From Chrysomallon squamiferum (taxonomy: Eukaryota > Mollusca > Gastropoda > Neomphalida > Peltospiridae), in assembly GCA_012295275.1 (NCBI GenBank), contig CM022673.1, forward strand, positions 29,063,636 through 29,106,135: a DNA stretch of 42,500 bases. The letters run 5' to 3'. The notes beneath the pieces were generated by a model that worked only from the letters and a program-made list of their open reading frames with translations, had not been told where the DNA came from and searched no databases. Shown here in pieces: positions 13,530-23,995 of the stretch. Made by a program: the position numbers and the translations under genes. The number at the start of each line of letters is the position of its first letter. The first letter of the stretch is position 1.

Positions 13530-13960
13530 AACTTTGGATAAGTTTCTACATTTTTCTAAAATAACATAACTAAGTGAAGACTTTGGATACACGTTTTTCT
13601 ACATAACTAAAAAAAACACGTATTTCTTAAATAGGTAAACATTTACACGTATTTCTACGTAACTAAGTGAATAACTTACACGTGTTTGTATTTCTACATA
13701 ACTAAGTGAATAGCCTAACTAAGTAAATATCCTAAACGTATTTTTACATAACTAAGTAAAAAACCTATACATAATTTTACATAACATAACTAAGTAAATA
13801 TCCTAAACGCATTTTTCTACATAACTAAGTAAAAACCTATACGTATTTTTACATAACTAAGTAAATATCCATATACACGCAAATATCCTAAACGTTTTAC
13901 ATAACTAAACATAAATATAAATATCCTAAACCTACATAACGTATTTTTATATAACTATGT
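13530..13960. repeat. degenerate minisatellite, ACATAACTAAGTAAATA-type unit
   Basis: Roughly ten imperfect copies of a unit around 40-50 bases long containing TACATAACTAAGTAAATAT, CCTAAACG and TATTTTT. Copy lengths vary. It lies downstream of gene D with no coding content. Confidence 0.8.
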
Positions 13961-15056
13961 AAATACATCTTAGATTAAATGATTAAAGAGCATTTTATCA
14001 AACACATCCACTAGATGAACCAGTTTCAGAACATCAGATTCAATTAGACACAACAGAAGAAACAATGAAACAGTACATTATGAAAACCAAGGATATAGTT
14101 TTGTTGTGATTTCAGTTATGGTGTCGATGTTAAGTAATATGTTTAATAATGTGGAAATGGCTGTGAAAACGAAAATCCAAAACCGACTCCTTGGCAGTCG
14201 AATCTGACTTTCCATTGTCTCTACGCTACTGAAAGAAAATATATCTGTCTTCGTAATATTAAAATAATAATGATGATGATGGTGATGATGACAAAACAAT
14301 ATAATAATAATAAGAAGAAAAATTTAATAATAATAATTATAATAAAATGCGTAAAACACGGAGACTCGATACAGGTATGCTGATGCTTTCATGTAATTTA
14401 CTTTTTAAACACTTTTTTCTTTCATTTTGAACATTATATTCCACAACAGTATATCTTCCAGCTCCTGATTATCCTTTTCTATCAAAGACAACATCACTGT
14501 AACAATTTCTACAGTTTCTACCATCACACGTACCATTACTGCTTCTGCTACTAATATTGTTCTACTACAGTAATAACACTAATACTAATACCGTTACACA
14601 GATACTGTTTATCATACAATCACCATCATCACTTCCAGTAGCTATTAGTACGACTTTTACAACAACAACAATAACAATAATAGTTATAAAAATAACAACA
14701 AATCATAATAATAAAAACAACAACAACGACAGTAACAGTATCAGCAATCATACTACTACTACTGTTAATAATAATAATACTACTAATAATATTAATAATA
14801 ATAATAACGACAATAACAGTATCATCAATACTACTACTACTACTAATACTACTAATAATAGCTACATATCTAATTATCTCAAAAAAAATAAATTATTCAC
14901 CCACGTGTTTTTATTTCTCGCAGTTGGAAAGAAGACCGCGAACCAGCATGAAACCTCTTTGTGATGTAAACAAAAATGTACTCAGTCACGTGTGTTGCTT
15001 TGTTTTTTAACTTCTTTTTGTTGTTTTCTTTAAAATTTTCAAACAAGATAAGCTAA
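13960..15056. other. spacer between D and E, dominated by trinucleotide low-complexity DNA
   Basis: The stretch 14530-14870 is mixed ACT/AAC/AAT trinucleotides, giving Thr/Asn-rich frames that are almost certainly not genes. An antisense frame at 14078-14299 could encode a hydrophobic segment but has no other support. Confidence 0.5.
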
Positions 15057-15160
15057 GCATTATAATCAAAAGACGCTTAAATCTTTAACTTGCGAGTTAA
15101 TTATGTCAATAAGCAGGAGATATCCACTTTATCTCCCACCAGTTGGTTTGCTTTGATATC

Positions 15161-15181
15161 GCCTGGTGTTTTGTATATAAA
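15161..15181 (+). promoter_or_regulatory. core promoter of gene E
   Basis: GCCTGGTGTTTTG followed by TATATAAA (15174-15181), continuing ACCGTTACT as in gene D. Confidence 0.75.
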
Positions 15182-15279
15182 CCGTTACTTTTCGACGTAA
15201 CGGTACAAACTGAAGTGGAAAAAACTTATAGTATTACAGTCTAGAGATTCATCAGTTTTGAAAGAAAAATCTATATATA

Positions 15280-15561
15280 ATGAATTTTGTAAGAATCCTC
15301 ACAGTTGTCTGCCGTAAGTAAAAAAGAAAATAAATAATCAAGATAAGTATTTTATAAACTGAAACTGGATGATAATTAATCTAAATATCTTTCAACCTAG
15401 ATGACGTTGAAAAACGTGGTTTTGTCAGTTGTGAAATGTTTCTTTGTTTTGTAGTTTCAGTTTCTCTGATGGCTGCAGCTGATGCGTGCTGTTGTAAATG
15501 TTGTAAATGTTGTTGTAAATGCTGCTGCAAGTGTTGTAAGTGCTGCTGTGACAAAAAGTAA
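15280..15561 (+). CDS. gene E: secreted poly-Cys/Lys peptide, 46 aa
   Basis: Exon 1 coding 15280-15313 encodes MNFVRILTVVC and ends at GTAAGT. Exon 2 starts at 15455 after ttgttttgtag and stops with TAA at 15559-15561. The signal peptide is MNFVRILTVVC plus LSVSLMAAADA; the mature part has Cys blocks 3-2-3-3-2-3 joined by single Lys, then DKK. Intron 1 is only 141 bases, the shortest in the cluster. Exon 2 ends at 15602 (aaacag|gtatat) and the 3' UTR exon starts at 15922 (GTATCGTGG). The shared 5' flank, promoter, intron end and exon 2 show that D and E are a recent tandem duplication, with C an inverted copy. Confidence 0.9.
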
Positions 15562-15977
15562 GCTGCTGAAACGGACAGGAACTTTATGAGTTTCATAAAC
15601 AGGTATATAAAAAAATACTCATAATTTTTAAATGTTAATAATTATAAAAATATGAAAATTATAAATGTAACAACGAACGAACCAGTAAATAAATAAATAA
15701 ATAAATAATTCATGACAGAATTATATGTTAACGTCGTATCATTAACATAACGTTTCAAGGAAAATTGTTTTAATTTTTTTGCGTTGTTAAATTCTGTATT
15801 TCAGTTAATTAAGATATCTCAGTGAAACTTTTATTTTGTAAACTTAGATTATTTCACATCAGTGATATTTCTGTTTTAATACATTTATAATTAATATCTG
15901 CGTATTTTATTTTTTCGACAGGTATCGTGGAATCAGAAACACGTGTCTGTGATCACAAAAATCTGAACTGTAATCTC

Positions 15978-15983
15978 AATAAA
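15978..15983 (+). terminator. poly(A) signal of gene E
   Basis: AATAAA, about 55 bases after the exon 3 acceptor. Confidence 0.7.
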
Positions 15984-15989
15984 ACTACT

Positions 15990-17427
15990 GCAAATAATAT
16001 AACATTGTTCTTTTTCTTTTATTTATCATTTCAACTTTAAAAATACGTACTCGTTTTTAACATTTTCCAAATACACATATATTTCCTATCATTGACATAC
16101 TACAATTTAAACCAACACTGAAAAGTTAATTTGTATCCTCACAATGAATTATATGTAATTAGCAGTTCAAAGTATATATTATTACTACTTATCTTTCAAT
16201 ATACTGAGCTAATTGAATGTTATAGGGGACACTGATTTTTCAAGATTCAAAATATTCTCCGAGTACAGACCTAGTATCCCGAACCAATCTTAGTTACATA
16301 TTACAGTTTTCAGTTTGCACAACAATTCTGCTTGTTTTGTACAAACTTATTTAAAAATATTATACAAAAAATCCTTCAGACTGTTTCTGTGAGGTGTTTA
16401 AGAAATATAAACGCAGTTTGCATTTATCTCTTTAAATTTCAAAATCCTAAACACTTTCCGGTCCCAGACATTTCAGATAAAGAATTCTAAACCTGTTTAA
16501 TACATGCAAGATATTTTTGATGAATAAAAGAAGGCAACTCTTTCTCGGAGATTTAATTTTAAAAAATACGACCTTAATCAAATATGTCATTATAATATGC
16601 AAAACCATGATCATATTATATAAATGTCACATATACTAAAAAAGCAAGACATATTTCATTTTTTAGAGCAGATGTATATTAATACATTAACCGTATGTGC
16701 ATCAAGCTTGGTAGTAAAGCTATTAAAAATACTGAGAGTGTAAAACAAACAATTCATCAGTAAAGAAATAGCGATGAATATTATTCACCGGTGAAAGTAA
16801 TTTGACTGTTTAGAAAATAATAACATTAACACAATGCAGCGCTACTTGAAATAAATGCCCTCGAAAAGCTCATTTTATTTCTATTATTACAACTGCATAA
16901 TATTCTCAAAACTGTGTATAATAAATTGCCATTGTTGTGCATAAACAGATTTAGACATTAACCTTGATAAATGAGAATGAAGACGTATAAGCCAATCGAC
17001 TGTGAAATGATCGAAATGGAACTATTAATAGAAAAAAAAAAATAAAGAAAACGAAAGAGAAAGAAGAATTCAAGTCAAAAATTGATTAATAAAAAAGTCA
17101 TTAAATGATGAATTTAAAAAAAAAAATGATTTATTGATTTTTTAAAATTATTTATTTATTATTATTTTATTTCACTGACATTTTTTCTTCACACTGACCA
17201 CGTTACAAATCTCGGATAATCATAATAACACTGGAACTGTTACGTTCAGCTTGGCAGTGCATTCTCTGGTCTATGGTATTGGCTCTAGGTTCTGTTATAC
17301 GCGCGGTATCAGCATATTCATTTAAAAAGACTATATCATAACTATCAAATATCTGCAGTTACTGCTTGTGCCATAAAGTCAGTGGTTGACACTTGAATGA
17401 CGTGTTTCATTTCTGACTGGTGCAGAA

Positions 17428-17493
<66 letters not shown>

Positions 17494-17775
17494 CTGATGC
17501 CTAACAACTGTTTTAAAAGGTCATTTTCAAATATTTTTACACATTCATTTATTCATCAGCTGTGTTTAATACGCACGTGATTTCGTTCTTACTAATAAGT
17601 ATAGACTTCTGGACAAAACCACCACAAAAATGTAGGAAAACGTAAAAACTTAAATTTCCTTTTTTGAAACTGTTACATCTTTAGAAGTTAAACAATCGTA
17701 ACAAATTGTACGGGGGAAAATTAATAAACAAATATAAAGATTATCTCCTCCCCCAAATCTGAGGTTTCCTTGTTT
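15990..17775. other. intergenic spacer between E and F
   Basis: Ordinary AT-rich sequence with no coding exon recognised, and a long (ATT)n array at about 17428-17493. Confidence 0.5.
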
Positions 17776-17779
17776 TTGA

Positions 17780-17787
17780 TATAAAAG
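17780..17787 (+). promoter_or_regulatory. TATA box of gene F
   Basis: TATAAAAG, about 100 bases before the start codon. The GTTTCCTGGTG element of genes C to E is not obvious here. Confidence 0.6.
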
Positions 17788-17882
17788 CGCGGATAATCTG
17801 AGGTACAAACATAAAGTGATTTCTGGAGAGAGGTGATACAAAGAAAACTGTGAACTCAAATTGCACGAAGAAAGAAGAAATC

Positions 17883-17922
17883 ATGAATTTTGCAAAAATA
17901 CTGACTGTTGTTTGCCGTAAGT

Positions 17923-17957
<35 letters not shown>

Positions 17958-18017
17958 CTTATACTGTTGTTGTTCTTAATGGTTTCTTTTTTTTTCTTTT
18001 TCTTTTTGTTATTTTTA

Positions 18018-18090
<73 letters not shown>

Positions 18091-18854
18091 AGTAAACGCA
18101 TAATAATGTATACTATTGTTTGTATCTTGTTACTTATTAATGATTTTTTAAATAAATACATGATATATGCCTTATCAATATCATTGTAAGATTATTGTAA
18201 AAGGAAAAAAAAAAGATAAACGTAATCGATAATATTAGTGATAAAGATATCAAAACTTTAATTTAGTAAAATAGATTAATGTACAACAGTACAACTCACT
18301 CTGTGGGATATAGGATTATACTGTGATTAACTGATAACAAACTTGTGGTTGTACCGCCTCTTCTGAAAATCCACTTTTTAAAATTATGAATCGCTTATGC
18401 TTAAATACAAATACCAAGAGTTTATTTTATTCAGTTTCGAGTTTTTCTTCGTAAATATTTCAAATAGATGATAAACAATTTTGAAAAAGTTTGATAGAAA
18501 AGATAGAAAAACGTTTTAAAGATACGTGAAAAAAAAACTCTTTTTTTAAAAGATTCACTGCATGACAAACATGAGATGCAGCGAATGTATGACAACAAAA
18601 CCACAGCTTTCATATCCTTTTATCCTTTTATAATCACACATCGCTTTTGTTTAATATGTCAAATTGTTAAATATTACTTTATTTTATTCGACCGCTTCGA
18701 TGACGAAGGTAATTTCGAATGGTGAAAATTAGAATTAAAAATCGGATTTAATTTTTTACGTTTTCTTAAAGTTGCAGTTTCTGTGTTTGCCGCAGCTGAT
18801 GCTTGCTGTTGCTGTAAATGTTGCTGCAAGTGTTGTTGTTGCGACAAGAAGTAG
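17883..18854 (+). CDS. gene F: secreted poly-Cys peptide with 4-3-4 blocks, 38 aa
   Basis: Exon 1 coding 17883-17916 encodes MNFAKILTVVC, ending at GTAAGT. Exon 2 starts at 18772 after ttttcttaaag and stops with TAG at 18852-18854. The signal peptide is MNFAKILTVVC plus LAVSVFAAADA; the mature peptide is CCCCKCCCKCCCC then DKK: 11 Cys in 16 residues, again symmetric about its centre. Exon 2 ends at 18895 (tttaag|gtaatt); the 3' UTR exon begins at 19308 after gttctag. Intron 1 carries a (TATT)n tract and a (CT)n array, and intron 2 an (AG)n array. Four consecutive Cys cannot all pair with each other sterically, so intermolecular disulfides or metal binding are more plausible (inference). Confidence 0.88.
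18021..18087. repeat. (CT)n microsatellite in gene F intron 1
   Basis: An uninterrupted CT array on the sense strand, preceded by (TATT)n at about 17924-17956. Confidence 0.97.
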
Positions 18855-19013
18855 ATACTTAAATCAACGACGATGTCGAGAATTTAGTTTTTAAGGTAAT
18901 TTTATTTTTTTTTATTTTAGTATAAACTTTAAGCAAATTAATTTTGTTAATATATAATTATTTCTAACACATACTTTCTGCTTAATTATGTATCATTTTA
19001 TAAATGCCGTGGG

Positions 19014-19017
<4 letters not shown>

Positions 19018-19097
<80 letters not shown>
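19018..19097. repeat. (AG)n microsatellite in gene F intron 2
   Basis: An uninterrupted AG array of about 80 bases. Confidence 0.97.
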
Positions 19098-19100
<3 letters not shown>

Positions 19101-19342
19101 GAAGAAAAAAAAATGAGACATAGCGTAAACAATGTCTGCTGTTTTATATTCTGTTGTATTACATCTTGATATAATATATCAATAATTTTATTTCATTTCA
19201 CTGTTATTTAATATATACTCTATTCACACCAAATACAGCAAAAATGTTCATCATTAAAATTATACAAATGTTTATAATACTCTTTTTACGTTTTCTTGTT
19301 GTTCTAGGTTTTGGGGAAATGGAAGACTTCCTTACTGGCGAA

Positions 19343-19348
19343 AATAAA
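19343..19348 (+). terminator. poly(A) signal of gene F
   Basis: AATAAA, about 35 bases after the exon 3 acceptor; another lies further downstream at about 19398. Confidence 0.55.
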
Positions 19349-19545
19349 AAATAATTAAGATCATATTCTGTTTGCTATTTTTTAAATTTTATCATAAAAT
19401 AAAGTATACTGAATATAATATAATTAAGAAAACACAATTCTGTCGACTTTTAATTAATTTTTCAACATAAGTACTGTAATCGAATTCCAGAAAAAAATAA
19501 ACTATATATAGAGGAACAGATAACATACACAAAGAAAACCACATA

Positions 19546-19550
<5 letters not shown>

Positions 19551-19617
<67 letters not shown>
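19551..19617. repeat. (CA)n microsatellite
   Basis: A CA array in the short spacer between convergent genes F and G. Confidence 0.97.
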
Positions 19618-19758
19618 TACGGTAACGTCTAGTTAAAAAAAAGAATATAAAATACATCTTCCACAACTTCATCTTAAACTGAATTTATGATCATACAACA
19701 TACGTTAACAGACGCTAAACGTAATAAAGAAAAAAACTTAAACGTAAATATCACATAT

Positions 19759-19764
19759 TTTATT
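19759..19764 (-). terminator. poly(A) signal of gene G
   Basis: AATAAA on the bottom strand, in the exon that starts at 19869 after ttttctcacag. Confidence 0.55.
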
Positions 19765-19985
19765 GCACTAAATAAAGAACTAAAGTTTTATGTTTAAGAA
19801 ATACAAGGTTTGTTAATCTGCCTCACACCAGTGATATATCATTTACATAAGCGCTGACTGCCACAGCACCTGTGAGAAAAAAAAAAAAAAAAAGAAAGAC
19901 ATAATTACATCACAAAAGCAAATGTACCATTATATGTGTGTGTGTGTGTGTGGTGTGTGCGTGCGGGTGTGTTTATTATTATTAT

Positions 19986-19986
<1 letters not shown>

Positions 19987-20060
<74 letters not shown>
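19987..20060. repeat. (TAG)n microsatellite in gene G intron 2
   Basis: About 24 TAG units on the top strand. Poly-Ser and poly-Thr frames through it are artefacts. Confidence 0.97.
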
Positions 20061-20270
20061 GATTAACGTATGTATAGAATGGATATGTATGATGATGTAT
20101 AATCAGAATCATTCAAAAGATGCCTATACATAAATTAACAGAAAACATCTGTTTCTAAACAGTTACAAATCTGTACATTATAGAAAATAATGGTTCGATA
20201 TTTATAGTGATTTTTTTCTTAACAGTATTCAAAATAAAAATAAATCGGTACTTTATTATTATTACCTGTA

Positions 20271-20646
20271 TTATTGTTTATAACAACATTTACAACAACA
20301 TTTACAGCAGCATTTACAACAACACTTACAACAGCAACACGCTTGAGCTCCAGCCAGTAAAGACACCGAAACTAAAATAATAAAAATGCATGTACAACGT
20401 GAATCTATGACTACTTTATAAATGACTCTTTTTTTTGTGTGTGTGTATCTTGTTATTGGTAAAAGATAATATTATATCATTGTGAAAGATTAAAAGTCTC
20501 GGACTAAATGAATTCATTTTTTTTATAAATGTATTGCTGTAATGGTACTTCATTTTGCAAGTAAGTAGCATCATCGTTGTTAGGTGTAAAAAAGACAAAT
20601 AACAAACAAACAAACAAATAGACAAACAAATAAACAAACAAACAAA

Positions 20647-20711
<65 letters not shown>

Positions 20712-20776
20712 AAATTAAATTAAATTAAATAAATCTACTTGCCAAATGCAACTGCCAGAATTTTAGTAAAATCCAT
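20271..20776 (-). CDS. gene G: secreted poly-Cys/Lys peptide with a GC-AG intron, 44 aa
   Basis: Bottom strand. Exon 1 coding 20776-20743 encodes MDFTKILAVAF. The donor is GCAAGT rather than GTAAGT, so intron 1 would be a GC-AG intron; the flanking TG|GCAAGT fits the strong context such donors need. Exon 2 starts at 20371 after ttattttag and stops with TAA at 20273-20271. The signal peptide is MDFTKILAVAF plus VSVSLLAGAQA; the mature peptide has Cys blocks 4-3-3-3-2 separated by single Lys, then YKQ. It lacks the usual D-K-K ending. Exon 2 ends at 20266 (atacag|gtaata). Gene J is its mirror-image relative, with a normal GT donor. Confidence 0.85.
20601..20730. repeat. (AAAC)n/(AAAT)n low-complexity tract in gene G intron 1
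   Basis: Tetranucleotide AAAC units shade into AAAT units, then TAAAT. It ends just inside the donor site of exon 1. Confidence 0.9.
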
Positions 20777-20863
20777 GGTTGATTGTGGTTTATAAGATTT
20801 TCTCACAAATTTGATCAGACACGAACAAGGCGACTAACGCTGTTCAAACTATGATTGTGAAAG

Positions 20864-20893
20864 TTTATATACAAAACTAAAACACGAGGAAAC
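20864..20893 (-). promoter_or_regulatory. core promoter of gene G
   Basis: On the bottom strand: GTTTCCTCGTGTTTTAGTTT, then TG and TATATAAA, followed by CTTTCACAATCA. Gene J has the same sequence with two or three changes. Confidence 0.75.
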
Positions 20894-20894
20894 A

Positions 20895-22440
20895 GAAACA
20901 GCAGACTTTGTAATCGTGTAATTTGTTTGATTTTGATAATCAGAGGATTAAACTTGTTCTGTGTCTGTTTTATTCGTTTTATTTAAGCCTCTTTTTGATG
21001 TGGCATTTCGTACTGTTTCAAGATCAAGCTTTTTAAAAACGTTCATCAATGAATTCATTTCAAAAATTTAAAACGCGGATTAGATCCAATGATGCGGCTT
21101 TAATAATAATTTTTAAGTGAAGTTCTGGATGTCCAGCTTTGAAATAACTGAACTTTTGTTTTTGTCCTACTTTCTTAAAATGATAAATAAGAATTATCAG
21201 TGAATGTCTAGATGATGTGTGGAAGGGTAAAGTATGTTTATAAATGAACATGAATCAAACAAATCGAAGGAAAGATTTTGAAATATTTTATTCAAGTCAC
21301 ACTCAACAAGTTTAATTTAAGTTTATAAATGACAGAAATATGGATGAAACTCAGACTGAGATGGAGAGAGGAATTCAGCTGTCACAGTTCAAAAGGCTCC
21401 TCTTTCTGATTAACAGCAAAGTGTATCCCAGACTTTTCTCACATTGGTTCAGTCGGGTAAATATTTTCATACATTCTGCCTGACTTCACTGAATACTTCC
21501 TGTGTTGCACATCTGACATCTAAACTAAAGTGATAGATGTGTGTCTAAATAGTGAAATTTCACACGTTCCTTTTACTATCTAGTGCTAAAAAAAACAACT
21601 AATAGAGTACATAACAAACTGGTTAATATTCTAAATGTTCAGTCTCTAAAGATTCTAAAGAAAAAACTACAGTACTGCTGACCGAGTCTAAAAAAGCAAC
21701 AACAGCAGTATTATGAGCTATCTATAACGTCCTTAAATCCAGTAGTCTCATTAAAACAAAATAAATGATAAACACAAAATGACCTTCTCAAAACAAATAC
21801 ATTCCACTTCTAATTTATTTGCTTTGATCTGAAAGCCTTTTTCTGCATATTATGCATTTGGAGTAAGAATTCATTTACATGTGAGTTTTTCAAAGAATGC
21901 GTTTGTCTTACTGGCTGGCAGGAACGGGTGTTGCCGTTGTCGTTAATATTTTATGTCATTTGACCTCTTTCACTGTTGACCATTTAAAAATCAACAACAA
22001 TTATATATTTTTTTTTAACAATTTATTTCAAACTGTTTATGGCAAGCAGTCTCATGGAAGTATTCTTCAGTTCTTCTTTTAACGAATTCCAAATCTGTAA
22101 AATGATGTTTTAATGATAATATATAGACAGTCGCTTTTAAGTAATAAGAAGGAATAAGAAAAATAAGAATAAAAATAGCATTTATGGAAATCACATTTGG
22201 GTTTACTCTTTTACCGGCGTGTTTGACACATTGGACTTCCTATGAGAAGCTTTATGTTAAAGAATTCTTGTTGGAAATGAATTCAAGTTTTTTTTCGCGG
22301 ACTTTGTAATGTGGTATTTCTCTTCTCATTTTATTGACAGAAGACAAACAGTATATACCCGATACCTGATAATTATTTGTATTAAACTGTGATGAAATGT
22401 CTTTAAAACACATATTCAGTTAATATTTGATCATTACTGT
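20895..22440. other. spacer between G and H
   Basis: Moderately AT-rich, fewer microsatellites than elsewhere, no coding exon recognised. Short frames at 21060-21251 and 21897-22082 lack splice sites or domains. Confidence 0.45.
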
Positions 22441-22484
22441 ATTCTAGTTACCTGCTCTGTTTGTCGAGTTTTGTTGTCAAATTT

Positions 22485-22973
22485 TTACTTCTTGTCACGA
22501 TGACAGCAACATGCTTTAGCTCCCGCAATCATAGAAACTGAAACTACAAATATAATTCAAAACAGTTCATAACAAATCCCTCACAATCTCTACAGTTTAA
22601 TTTTGACTCCAGCAACCATATGAACTGAAAGTACATATAATATAACTCAAAATCAGTTATACTGAAAAAACAACCTCACAAATTTGGTCTTCGTTGGTTT
22701 AAACAGTAACACGAATCATTATACTACGTCTATAAAGATAATACAGATATCTAAGTTGACCATCTTTAGACTAATATTTAAGAGGACTGCTTTTGTTAGG
22801 AATTATTAATCTGAACTCTGAGATAATAAAATATTTAAATTACCTACGGAAAAAGAAAACCTCCCCCCAAAAAACAACCTTAGTGGTGAAAAAATTATTA
22901 TTATGTTACTTAGAAATTAAGAATACTTAAACAACTTACGAATTAAAACAGTGACGATCTTCACAAAATCCAT
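22485..22973 (-). CDS. gene H: minimal secreted peptide ending CCCHRDKK, 30 aa
   Basis: Bottom strand. Exon 1 coding 22973-22940 encodes MDFVKIVTVLI, ending at GTAAGT. Exon 2 starts at 22543 after tatatttgtag and stops with TAA at 22487-22485. The signal peptide is MDFVKIVTVLI plus LSVSMIAGAKA; the predicted mature peptide is only eight residues, CCCHRDKK. If secreted as predicted it is one of the shortest products here. Exon 2 ends at 22452 (gagcag|gtaact); the 3' UTR exon was not located. A decayed second copy of exon 2 lies in intron 1. Gene I, head to head with it, encodes almost the same mature peptide. Confidence 0.82.
22597..22660 (-). pseudogene. relic duplicate of exon 2 inside gene H intron 1
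   Basis: On the bottom strand the stretch reads TTTCAGTTCATATGGTTGCT and then GGAGTCAAAATT, clearly related to the functional exon 2 start (TTTCAGTTTCTATGATTGCG, GGAGCTAAAGCA) about 80 bases further on. The preceding intron end (TTGAGTTATATTATATG) also matches. The copy has lost the AG acceptor (now AC), and translates as SVHMVAGVKIKL-stop with no Cys. It is a dead tandem exon duplication. Confidence 0.7.
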
Positions 22974-23054
22974 GGTTATGTTTACTTCTCAGTGCACTGT
23001 GTGCTTACTGTTAGTATTGTTGTCAAAATTTAATTTTATTAGCTTCTTTCTATT

Positions 23055-23063
23055 CTTTATATA
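23055..23063 (-). promoter_or_regulatory. TATA box of gene H
   Basis: TATATAAAG on the bottom strand, about 85 bases before the start codon. Confidence 0.6.
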
Positions 23064-23069
23064 GGCGAT

Positions 23070-23380
23070 AACAGGGAAACAAACATCCCTCTTATTCATA
23101 TGTTAATGTTTTTTCATTTTGCTTTTCATATGTTTTCAAGTCATATTAACCTGTAACACATTCTTTGTAAGTTATAAAATGGGAGGGATCTTATTTGACG
23201 CTTTCTGTCCTTAATTTTTATAACATGCTTCCTTTCGTATTAATTTACCAGGAAAGTGAAAACTTTATAAAAAGAAATTTTGTTCTGTGTTATCTTATTA
23301 CAATGTGTTTTAAATTAATTTACAAAGAAAATAGGAAATTAATGTAAAATAGTATTCAGTTTCCTTTACGTTTAAAACTT
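23070..23380. other. shared upstream region of divergent genes H and I
   Basis: A roughly 320-base spacer between the two TATA boxes, with no repeats and no coding exon. It is the centre of the G-H / I-J mirror arrangement. Confidence 0.5.
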
Positions 23381-23384
23381 TTTG

Positions 23385-23393
23385 TATAAAAAA
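23385..23393 (+). promoter_or_regulatory. TATA box of gene I
   Basis: TATAAAAAA, about 75 bases before the start codon. Confidence 0.5.
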
Positions 23394-23460
23394 GCTAACA
23401 ATCTGAGATGGATACAAACTTTGACTTGTAAAAGAAAGTGAACGCAAAACAGAAACCAAC

Positions 23461-23995
23461 ATGAACTTTGCTAAAATCCTTACTGCTCTTGTTCGTAAGT
23501 AGTAACATTTATATCACAGTTATTACTCTGTTAAATAATTTGAATAGTTTTACAGCGGATTTGTATACTTAGAAATCAGTTCATATTTGCGTATTTAAAT
23601 AGCAGTCCACGGTGTAAAAAAAATAACATTTAACCAGTCAACTAACAACGGAAATCAGATTTGAATGGTAGAATTATATTAATATCTAGTGTACTCAACT
23701 AATTGCTAAATATTAACGTTGTTTACACTGACTATAATGAAGTGACTTTATATTGTTGATAGTGTCTGTGTTAATATTATACTGATGATAGTGAATGTTA
23801 CGTTTTGCGATATGTATTGATAGTTGATGTTATTTCTCGCGATATTCTATTTATAGCTAATGCAATTTATTGATAGTGATTAACTGATAGTGATTACGCA
23901 TTGCTAATAGTGACTGTGTATTATTGATAGTGACTGTTTCTGTGATTGCCGGAGCTAAAGCTTGCTGTTGTTGTCATCGTGATAAGAAGAAGTAA
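23461..23995 (+). CDS. gene I: minimal secreted peptide ending CCCCHRDKKK, 32 aa
   Basis: Exon 1 coding 23461-23494 encodes MNFAKILTALV, ending at GTAAGT. Exon 2 starts at 23931 after ttattgatag and stops with TAA at 23993-23995. The signal peptide is MNFAKILTALV plus LTVSVIAGAKA; the mature peptide is CCCCHRDKKK. The acceptor itself sits at the end of a run of TTGATAGTGACTG-like repeats, so several near-copies of the splice site precede it. The acceptor lacks a good pyrimidine tract, which lowers confidence slightly. Exon 2 probably ends at 24033 before GTAAGT; a 3' UTR exon beginning at 24536 after ttattttttag is likely. Confidence 0.78.
23740..23935. repeat. degenerate TTGATAGTGACTGTGT repeats up to the gene I acceptor
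   Basis: At least six imperfect copies of (T)TGATAGTGA(C/T)TG run through the last 190 bases of intron 1. The last TGATAG is the apparent acceptor of exon 2. Confidence 0.7.

Noticed and set aside
14078-14299. Antisense frame with a His run and a hydrophobic segment
   Set aside because: The His run comes from an ATG/ATC-type trinucleotide tract and there is no exon structure or paralogue.
14557-14964. Asn/Thr-rich 135-residue frame
   Set aside because: Produced by mixed ACT/AAC/AAT trinucleotide repeats, with no splice sites or conserved paralogue.
12623-15596. Antisense frames rich in Gln, His and Leu (QHLQQHLQQ type) opposite the Cys exons, also at 10627-10908, 29229-29540 and 35028-35288
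   Set aside because: They are the complement of the TGTTGTAAATG codons of the real exons; they lack signal peptides and consistent starts, and the sense reading has splice sites and a conserved frame.
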